Of a stretch of DNA of 64,000 nucleotides, positions 58,891 to 64,000 are shown one piece after another. The translations under genes were made by a program, and so were the position numbers. How positions within the stretch are numbered: position 1 is the stretch's first letter; every line of letters begins with the position of its first letter. The stretch lies in contig JAFRKI010000016.1 in NCBI GenBank assembly GCA_017431825.1, positions 1-64,000 on the forward strand, given 5' to 3'. The notes beneath the pieces were generated by a model. That model was not told where the DNA came from, did no database searches, and saw only the letters and a program-made list of their open reading frames with translations. The DNA is from Erysipelotrichaceae bacterium. GTDB taxonomy: Bacteria; Bacillota_I; Bacilli_A; Erysipelotrichales; Erysipelotrichaceae.

Positions 58891-59685
58891 TCAGATGCCG
58901 CCCGATACGTTTTTGATCTTGGTGTTTTCCTCGACGGACCTGTCCAGCCAGACATTGGAACCGATGACGGTATTATCTCCTACATAGGTATCACCGCCCA
59001 GTACCGAGGCATTGGCATAGATGACGACGTTGCTACCGACGGTCGGATGCCGTTTGTAGCCTCTGACCAGCTTTCCTTCATCGTCCTTCAGGAAGCTTCT
59101 GGTGCCCAGAGTGACGCCCTGATAAAGGCGGACGTGATCACCGACAATGGCCGTTTCACCGATCACTACGCCGGTGCCGTGGTCGATGCAGAAGTACTCG
59201 CCGATGGTGGCTCCCGGATGGATGTCGATACCGGTCTTGGAGTGAGCGTATTCACCGATGATCCTGGCTATCACAAAGTATTTCAGCAGGTAGAATTCAT
59301 GCGCAAAGCGGTAGGACATGACGGCCATGAAACCCGGATAAGTGGATATGACTTCCTCATAGGACTTGGCTGCGGGATCTCCCTGAAAGAGAGCCTCGAC
59401 GTCTTTGTTCAGCAGGTCCAGCAGGGCCGGGAGTCTGTTCAGATAAGCTGTAAGATCTTCGTCCCTGTAATCGCTGTTTTCCTTGCGCATCTCGAGACTC
59501 AGAGATTCTTCGATCCTGCTCAGGATCTTCTCGTCGCTCAATCCTTCATTGTTGAAGATCGAAGGGTAGCACAGCGCAAACAGAAGATGCAGGACTTCGA
59601 TGATCCTTTCGGTATCGATGGGGCTGCTCAGCCGCAGTCTCCGGTCTTTGATCTCATTCAGTAATATATCGTTATTCATGATCAT
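58891..59685 (-). CDS. cysE: Serine O-acetyltransferase
   Basis: A 264-residue enzyme that acetylates serine to O-acetylserine, the direct precursor for cysteine synthase. The N-terminal helical region is followed by the left-handed beta-helix: GIDIHPGATIGEYFCIDHGT, GVVIGETAIVGDHVRLYQGV, and VVIYANASVLGGDTYVGDNT. The catalytic His/Asp are in the IDHGTG loop. It ends IKNVSGGI, near the usual C-terminal Ile that binds CysK. It overlaps cysK by 4 bases, and both lie under the cysteine attenuator. Confidence 0.94.
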   Translation of the reverse strand: MIMNNDILLNEIKDRRLRLSSPIDTERIIEVLHLLFALCYPSIFNNEGLSDEKILSRIEESLSLEMRKENSDYRDEDLTAYLNRLPALLDLLNKDVEALFQGDPAAKSYEEVISTYPGFMAVMSYRFAHEFYLLKYFVIARIIGEYAHSKTGIDIHPGATIGEYFCIDHGTGVVIGETAIVGDHVRLYQGVTLGTRSFLKDDEGKLVRGYKRHPTVGSNVVIYANASVLGGDTYVGDNTVIGSNVWLDRSVEENTKIKNVSGGI

Positions 59686-60614
59686 TCATCACCAAACAGA
59701 GCTGTTGAAAGATAACGGTCTCCGGAATCAGGAAGGATGATGACGATGTTCCTGCCTTCATTTTCCGGACGTTTAGCTACCTCGATGGCGGCCCAGATGG
59801 CTGCACCGGCGGAAATGCCTACCAACACGCCTTCCTTCTTTCCGAAGAGGACCCCGGTATTAATGGCATCATCATTAGGTACTCTGATGACTTCATCGTA
59901 TACGGTCGTATCCAGTACCGACGGTATGAAACCGGCACCGATGCCCTGGATCTTATGCGGTCCGGGAGCACCGCCCGAGAGTACCGGAGAGGTATCAGGT
60001 TCAACGGCAATAACCTTTATGTCCGGGTTCTGCTCCTTGAGATATCTGCCGGTACCGGTAATGGTACCGCCGGTTCCTGCTCCTGCCACCAATATGTCGA
60101 CCTTGCCGTCCGTGTCTTTCCAGATCTCCGGTCCGGTAGTTTCATAGTGGGCTTTAGGGTTGGCCGGATTGTCGAACTGTCCCGGAATGAAACTGTATGG
60201 TATTTCCCTGGAAAGTTCTTCTGCCTTGGCGATGGCTCCTTTCATGCCTTTGGCACCTTCCGATAAGACGATCTCGGCACCGTAAGCTTTGATAAGTTTT
60301 CTTCTTTCGATCGAGAAGGTATCCGGCATGACGATGATGACCCGATAGCCCTTGGCCGTTCCCACGGCTGCCAGCCCGATACCGGTATTGCCGCTGGTCG
60401 GTTCGATGATGACCGATCCTTCCTTCAGGATGCCTTTTTCTTCAGCATCTTCGATCATGGCCTTGGCGATACGGTCTTTGATGGAGCCGGTAGCGTTTAG
60501 ATATTCCAGCTTGCCAAGAAGAGTAGCTTTAAGATCCAGTTCCTTTTCCAGATGTGTGAGTTCCATTAACGGCGTATTGCCGATAAGCTCAACAGATGTT
60601 TTTCTGATATTCAT
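59682..60614 (-). CDS. cysK: Cysteine synthase A
   Basis: A 310-residue PLP enzyme turning O-acetylserine plus sulfide into cysteine. SVELIGNTPLMELTHLEKEL opens the fold, LGKLEYLNATGSIKDRIAKA has the PLP Lys, IIEPTSGNTGIGLAAVGTAK the substrate loop, and DILVAGAGTGGTITGTGRYL the phosphate cup. ATG 60614 has AAGAGG upstream. Expression appears to be set by the leader peptide and terminator at 60642-60783. cysE follows with a 4-base overlap. Confidence 0.97.
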   Translation of the reverse strand: MNIRKTSVELIGNTPLMELTHLEKELDLKATLLGKLEYLNATGSIKDRIAKAMIEDAEEKGILKEGSVIIEPTSGNTGIGLAAVGTAKGYRVIIVMPDTFSIERRKLIKAYGAEIVLSEGAKGMKGAIAKAEELSREIPYSFIPGQFDNPANPKAHYETTGPEIWKDTDGKVDILVAGAGTGGTITGTGRYLKEQNPDIKVIAVEPDTSPVLSGGAPGPHKIQGIGAGFIPSVLDTTVYDEVIRVPNDDAINTGVLFGKKEGVLVGISAGAAIWAAIEVAKRPENEGRNIVIILPDSGDRYLSTALFGDE

Positions 60615-60641
60615 GATTTACCTCTTTTCTGAAACGACAAA

Positions 60642-60667
60642 TAAAAATCCGGGAACACTGCCCGGAT
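60642..60667 (-). terminator. Attenuator terminator before cysK
   Basis: On the minus strand ATCCGGG (60667 down to 60661) pairs with CCCGGAT (60653 down to 60647) around a 7-base loop, followed by TTTTT. The upstream arm, with its following C, can instead pair with GCCCGGA in the leader peptide gene (60730 down to 60724), so terminator and antiterminator exclude each other. Confidence 0.88.
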
Positions 60668-60711
60668 CATTGGATTAGTTATGCTGAATGCTGATACTGT
60701 TTAAAACAGTC

Positions 60712-60783
60712 CTAGCAGATCGGTCCGGGCTCATTTAAAACACTACAACAACAGCAACAGCACATAACAGTGTAATGTTTCAT
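60712..60783 (-). CDS. Cysteine leader peptide of the cysK-cysE operon
   Basis: A 23-residue reading frame, ATG at 60783, stop TAG at 60712, with AAAGGAG and an 8-base spacer. It reads MKHYTVM, then six consecutive Cys (TGC TGT TGC TGT TGT TGT), then SVLNEPGPIC. A run of regulated-amino-acid codons before a terminator is the hallmark of transcription attenuation, and the operon makes cysteine. If Cys-tRNA is short, the ribosome should stall in the run and leave 60724-60730 free to pair with the upstream arm of the terminator. Confidence 0.9.
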   Translation of the reverse strand: MKHYTVMCCCCCCSVLNEPGPIC

Positions 60784-60786
60784 GTT

Positions 60787-60792
60787 CCGGAC
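60787..60792 (-). promoter_or_regulatory. Segment 1 of the cysteine attenuator
   Basis: On the minus strand GTCCGG, between the ribosome site and the leader ATG, is complementary to CCGGAC within the leader gene (60728 down to 60723). Pairing of 1 with 2 would block the antiterminator when the leader is not translated, completing a trp-like four-segment switch. Confidence 0.6.
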
Positions 60793-60816
60793 TCCTTTCG
60801 TCGTTTCCTTAATTAA

Positions 60817-60844
60817 ATTCTATAACTCTAAGTGATGAAGTCAA
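60817..60844 (-). promoter_or_regulatory. Promoter of the cysK-cysE operon
   Basis: On the minus strand TTGACT (60844-60839), a 16-base spacer and TAGAAT (60822-60817). It lies between the ktrA stop at 60851 and the leader peptide, about 25 bases before its ribosome site. Confidence 0.65.
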
Positions 60845-60850
60845 CAGTTA

Positions 60851-61501
60851 TTATCTGATGTTGAAGACTTTCATCAGCTGGCTTCTGTCGCCGATGGCCA
60901 GTACGACATCGTTCTTCTTGAAGACCGTATCGCCGTCAGGAACAACGATATCATCGCCTTCCCACAGGGCAACGACGTTGATGCCGTGTTTCTTGCGGAT
61001 ATCCAGTTCCTTAAGGGTATGACCGTTCCAGTCGGCAGGGACTTTCAGACGGTACAAGGCATGCGAACTGTTTTCCAGCTGGATGTAATCCAGGATGTTG
61101 TCGGATGCATACTTGGTGGCTATCCTTCTGGCCATCTGCTTTTCCGGATAGATGACGTTGTCGGCACCGATTCTGTAAAGGAACTTGGCCTGGATGTCGC
61201 TGCTGGCTCTGCAGACCAGGAACCTGGCTCCAGCATCCTTCAATAAAGCAGTTACTTCCAGAGAGGTCTGGAAATCATTGCCGATAGAGACGAAGCAGAC
61301 ATCATAGTCGCTGACACCCAGCGTTTCCACGAATTCTTCGCTGGTGCTGTCACCGATGATGGCGTTGGTCACGTAAGGAAGGACCGCATTGATCTTTTCC
61401 TCGTCTTTATCGACGGCCATGACGTCACAGCCCAGTTCGGACATTCTTCTGGCGATCAGGTTACCGAATTTACCTGCACCGATGATTAATACGTTTTTCA
61501 T
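60851..61501 (-). CDS. ktrA: KtrA/TrkA-type potassium uptake regulatory subunit
   Basis: A 216-residue cytoplasmic gating protein. MKNVLIIGAGKFGNLIARRM is the nucleotide-binding RCK N-domain, followed by VDKDEEKINAVLPYVTNAII, VCFVSIGNDFQTSLEVTALL and VCRASSDIQAKFLYRIGADN. Residues 135-216 form the RCK C-domain. It binds ATP/ADP or NAD(H) and controls the KtrB channel encoded just upstream (8 bases). Its stop is 7 bases from the -35 of the cysK promoter. Confidence 0.94.
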   Translation of the reverse strand: MKNVLIIGAGKFGNLIARRMSELGCDVMAVDKDEEKINAVLPYVTNAIIGDSTSEEFVETLGVSDYDVCFVSIGNDFQTSLEVTALLKDAGARFLVCRASSDIQAKFLYRIGADNVIYPEKQMARRIATKYASDNILDYIQLENSSHALYRLKVPADWNGHTLKELDIRKKHGINVVALWEGDDIVVPDGDTVFKKNDVVLAIGDRSQLMKVFNIR

Positions 61502-61509
61502 GTTTTCTC

Positions 61510-62853
61510 CTAACCGATAGCGACTTTCTCCAAAGGAAGTCTCGCATTATTATTACTGTCTGCCGGAACGGCAGCATAGATGATAGTCAGACAGCCGATC
61601 CTGCCGAAGAACATTAGGATCATCAGTACGATCTTTGAAGGAACGGACAGAAAACTGGTGATGCCCAGGGTCAGTCCGACGGTACCGATGGCGGATGCCG
61701 TTTCAAAGAGGCAGGTGATCAGCGGCAGATCTTCGACCTTACTGATAATTATAGCCCCGGTGATGAAAAAGACCAGATAGATGAAGAGGATGGCACCGGC
61801 ACTGCGGACGGTGTCTTCCGAAAGCCTTCTGTTTACGGCTTCGACATCGTTCTTCTTATTGAAGACCGTAAGGGCTGAAAGGAACAGGACGGCGATGGTG
61901 GTCGTCTTCATACCGCCGGCTGTGGAACCGGGCGAACCGCCTATCAGCATCAGAATGATCATCAGCAGGCTGCCCGATTCATCCATCATATTCAGGTCAG
62001 CCGTATTGAAACCGGCTGTCCTGGTCGTTACCGACTGGAACAGGGATGAGATGATCCTTTCCGGCAAAGGCAGGGACCTGAATTCAAAGACGAACAGGAA
62101 TAGCGCCGGAACGAATATCAGCAGCAGCGAAGTCACGAGGATGATCTTGCTCTGGATGCTGTAGTGCTTGAAACGGAGTTTATTAGTCTTGATGTCATCC
62201 CAGGTAACGAAACCGATACCGCCGATGACGATCAGTGACATTATCACGATATTGACGTAGTAATTGCCCTGATAGGAAGTAAAGGAAGAGAAAGGTCCCC
62301 TGATGCCCATCAGATCGAATCCGGCATTACAGAAAGCCGAGATCGAATGAAAGATCGAATACCAGACGGCTTTGAGCGGACCGACATCCTTAAGAAACTG
62401 TGGGAACAGAAGACAGGCTCCTATCAGTTCGATAAAGAAAGACGTTTTGATGATGAAGGAAGTAAGCCTGACGATGCCTCTGATACGGGGAGCACCGATC
62501 GACTCCTGCATAGTGCTTCTTTCCCACAGGCCGATCTGTTTGCCTGACAGGGCGATGAAAGCCATGGTGATCGTAACGACGCCCATACCGCCGATCTGTA
62601 TCATGATCAGTATCACCAGCTGTCCGAACATCGACCAGTGGATGGCCGTATCCTTGACGACCAGTCCGGTAACACAGGTAGCTGATACCGATGTGAAAAG
62701 AGCATCGACGAATTCCGTATGCATGTGGGCATTATTTGCCACCGGCAGCATCAGCAGCAGGGCTCCGAAAAGTATCAGCAGTAAAAAGCCCAGAATGATC
62801 AGCTGGTAGGTCCTTGTTTTCTTTGTGTTGAAAACGCTTTTCTTTTTCTTCAT
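61510..62853 (-). CDS. ktrB: KtrB/TrkH-type potassium transporter
   Basis: A 447-residue membrane protein that takes up K+ with Na+ coupling. Four pore-like repeats are visible: LFTSVSATCVTGLVVKDTAI, IFHSISAFCNAGFDLMGIRG, LFQSVTTRTAGFNTADLNMM, and LFETASAIGTVGLTLGITSF, each with the S-x-x-x-x-x-x-G selectivity filter pattern. FVDALFT and the basic start MKKKKSVFNTKKTR match KtrB. The minus-strand -10 (TACAAT, 62871-62866) is only 12 bases from the ATG, so the leader is nearly absent. Confidence 0.94.
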   Translation of the reverse strand: MKKKKSVFNTKKTRTYQLIILGFLLLILFGALLLMLPVANNAHMHTEFVDALFTSVSATCVTGLVVKDTAIHWSMFGQLVILIMIQIGGMGVVTITMAFIALSGKQIGLWERSTMQESIGAPRIRGIVRLTSFIIKTSFFIELIGACLLFPQFLKDVGPLKAVWYSIFHSISAFCNAGFDLMGIRGPFSSFTSYQGNYYVNIVIMSLIVIGGIGFVTWDDIKTNKLRFKHYSIQSKIILVTSLLLIFVPALFLFVFEFRSLPLPERIISSLFQSVTTRTAGFNTADLNMMDESGSLLMIILMLIGGSPGSTAGGMKTTTIAVLFLSALTVFNKKNDVEAVNRRLSEDTVRSAGAILFIYLVFFITGAIIISKVEDLPLITCLFETASAIGTVGLTLGITSFLSVPSKIVLMILMFFGRIGCLTIIYAAVPADSNNNARLPLEKVAIG

Positions 62854-62865
62854 TTGACATTATTT

Positions 62866-62871
62866 ATTGTA
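62866..62871 (-). promoter_or_regulatory. -10 box for ktrB-ktrA
   Basis: On the minus strand TACAAT lies 12 bases before the ktrB ATG, with no ribosome site and a poor -35. It is another near-leaderless candidate in this window. Confidence 0.4.
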
Positions 62872-62889
62872 ATATTTTAGGAATTTAAA

Positions 62890-62919
62890 TAAAATACCCC
62901 GCTTGTTTTAAGCAGGGTA
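62890..62919 (-). terminator. Rho-independent terminator of the second nucleoside hydrolase
   Basis: On the minus strand TACCCTGCTT and AAGCGGGGTA pair with one mismatch around AAAAC, followed by TTTTATTT. It lies 30 bases past the hydrolase stop. Confidence 0.8.
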
Positions 62920-62948
62920 AGGAATTATCTATCGGTTTATGATCCTGA

Positions 62949-63878
62949 TCAGATATGTCTTCTGAGAACGTTCTCTACCAGGTCCCAGAAAGGCTCATGA
63001 TCGATGGCCAGACCGACAGTGACGTTAGGTTTTTTATGGAAACGGTCATTGGCATCGCACAGCGTCCTGCCATAGCCCGGTCCGTAGCGGTTGGTATCGA
63101 CTTCCACGAACATGTCCTGAGTCTTATACATTTCCGGTGCCACCAGATAGGTAACGGCCGTAACGTCATGGACCGGACCGGCTTCAAGACCGTTGACGGC
63201 CTGTGACCTGAAGGTAAAACGCATGATGTCGCCGAAGAGCTTGCCGGCCTTGTTGCCGATGGCTTCCATTCTTTCGATGACTTTCATGTCGGCTAAGGCG
63301 GTATTGGTCAGGTCAAGACCCATCATCGTGATCGGAACACCTGAAGAGAAGACGATATGGGCAGCTTCCGGATCGGCATAGATGTTGAACTCGGCAGCCG
63401 GTGTGGCATTGCCCAGACCGATGGCACCGCCCATCAGGACGATCTCCTGGATCTTACCGATGATCTTCGGTTCCAGTCTCATGGCCATGGCGATGTTGCT
63501 AAGCGGTCCTACCGGTACCAGGGTGATGTCACCGTCACTGTTCATCAGCGTATTAATAAGGTACTCCACGGCATGCAAGGGTTCAGCCTTCTTATGGCAT
63601 TCGCCGAAGACCGGACCGTCAAGTCCCGATTCGCCATGTACGTCATCAGCCACATACTGCTCTCTGACAAGCGGAAGGCTCATGCCTCCGTATACCGGAA
63701 CATCCAGTCCCAGATGATCGCAGACATTAAGCGTGTTCTTTAGAGTCTTGGGAAGAGTCTGGTTGCCGGCCACCACCGTAACGCCCAGCAGTTCGATATC
63801 CGGATGCCTGGCAGCGACCATCAGGGCTATCGCATCATCATGCCCGGTATCACAGTCCAGTATCATTTTTCTTTTCAT
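62949..63878 (-). CDS. Nucleoside hydrolase
   Basis: A 309-residue ribonucleoside hydrolase of the IunH/RihA family. [20 protein letters not shown] has the calcium-binding D-x-D-x-G-x-D-D cluster, [14 protein letters not shown] and [17 protein letters not shown] are family loops, and [18 protein letters not shown] carries E-F-N-x-x-x-D. ATG 63878 is used because AAGAGGTG lies just before it; the longer start at 63896 lacks a ribosome site. It is about 40% or so alike in pattern to the hydrolase at 44106 (by eye, not aligned). It is divergent from a gene starting at 63954, with palindromes between them. Confidence 0.92.
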   Translation of the reverse strand: MKRKMILDCDTGHDDAIALMVAARHPDIELLGVTVVAGNQTLPKTLKNTLNVCDHLGLDVPVYGGMSLPLVREQYVADDVHGESGLDGPVFGECHKKAEPLHAVEYLINTLMNSDGDITLVPVGPLSNIAMAMRLEPKIIGKIQEIVLMGGAIGLGNATPAAEFNIYADPEAAHIVFSSGVPITMMGLDLTNTALADMKVIERMEAIGNKAGKLFGDIMRFTFRSQAVNGLEAGPVHDVTAVTYLVAPEMYKTQDMFVEVDTNRYGPGYGRTLCDANDRFHKKPNVTVGLAIDHEPFWDLVENVLRRHI

Positions 63879-63900
63879 AACAGCACCTCTTTTCAACTAA

Positions 63901-63913
63901 ATGATAGTATCAT
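63901..63913. promoter_or_regulatory. Short palindrome upstream of the nucleoside hydrolase
   Basis: ATGATAGTATCAT is a perfect inverted repeat (ATGATA, one central G, TATCAT) 22 bases before the hydrolase start. It may overlap the minus-strand -10 region. Confidence 0.4.
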
Positions 63914-63924
63914 TAAGATATATA

Positions 63925-63946
63925 AAATAGGAGATATCTCCTATTT
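63925..63946. promoter_or_regulatory. Perfect 22-bp palindrome between divergent genes
   Basis: AAATAGGAGAT followed directly by ATCTCCTATTT is a perfect inverted repeat without spacer. It sits between the nucleoside hydrolase (minus) and the gene at 63954 (plus), covering the likely promoters of both. It has no T-run, so a repressor operator is more likely than a terminator. The plus-strand gene could encode its regulator. Confidence 0.55.
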
Positions 63947-63953
63947 GATAACT

Positions 63954-64000
63954 ATGGAAAAGATATATGAAAAAAACGTTATCAGGCAATATCTGAACCG
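63954..64000 (+). CDS. 5' end of a truncated gene
   Basis: ATG 63954 opens a frame that continues to the end of the window, with 15 complete codons beginning MEKIYEKNVIRQYL. It is divergent from the nucleoside hydrolase and just downstream of the 22-bp palindrome. Too little remains to identify it; a regulator or transporter would fit the context. Confidence 0.4.
   Translation, partial: MEKIYEKNVIRQYLN

Overview
The window looks like a chromosomal segment of a Gram-positive Bacillota, most plausibly a gut or rumen member of the Erysipelotrichia. The basis is moderate GC (judged by eye), low-GC-type promoters with TATAAT boxes, purine-rich ribosome sites, many lipoprotein signals, a SipW-type signal peptidase, a class B sortase, Spy0128/Cna-B-type surface domains and KtrAB. 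The taxonomic call is inference. I saw no rRNA, tRNA, CRISPR array, insertion sequence or prophage.

Layout. 1-9.5 kb: the 3' end of an unrecognised beta-rich gene, an MscS channel, two small membrane proteins, several GNAT acetyltransferases (one fused to DUF2156), a nitroreductase, a nucleoside phosphorylase, a cytidine deaminase and a flavodoxin. 9.5-17.7 kb: an Ogt-type DNA repair gene, a zinc alcohol dehydrogenase with a SorC-family regulator (both with the same palindrome just upstream of the -35), a MATE exporter, a phosphatase and an M29 aminopeptidase. 17.9-33.3 kb: a tight six-gene surface operon made of a 3994-residue secreted multidomain protein, two SipW-type (TasA-like) exported proteins, two membrane proteins with sortase-signal-like C-termini, and the SipW-type peptidase. 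33.4-36.6 kb: a membrane protein plus membrane-bound Hsp70-like ATPase pair, then a cystatin-like lipoprotein. 36.7-40 kb: a glycosyltransferase and convergent rmlA-rmlD-rmlC for dTDP-rhamnose.

40-46.9 kb: an FMN-binding protein, a class B sortase, a Bcp peroxiredoxin, a YwaF-like membrane protein, glutamate dehydrogenase, a nucleoside hydrolase and three overlapping single-pass membrane proteins, two of them with zinc ribbons. 47-55.7 kb: a transglutaminase-like lipoprotein, then a compact type IV pilus-like machine (PilC/GspF platform, four small membrane proteins, PilT-type ATPase). It runs into a regulatory cassette of a BTAD protein with a degenerate GGDEF, a REC-GGDEF-EAL protein, an Hpt protein and a membrane diguanylate cyclase. 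This suggests a pilus-like machine under phosphorelay and c-di-GMP control.

55.7-64 kb, minus strand: a guanine salvage operon (guaD-xpt-amidohydrolase), cysK-cysE, KtrB-KtrA potassium uptake and a second nucleoside hydrolase. cysK-cysE is preceded by a leader peptide with six consecutive Cys codons and by mutually exclusive hairpins, a complete-looking cysteine-dependent attenuator and the clearest regulatory discovery here. The last 50 bases start a divergent gene behind a perfect 22-bp palindrome.
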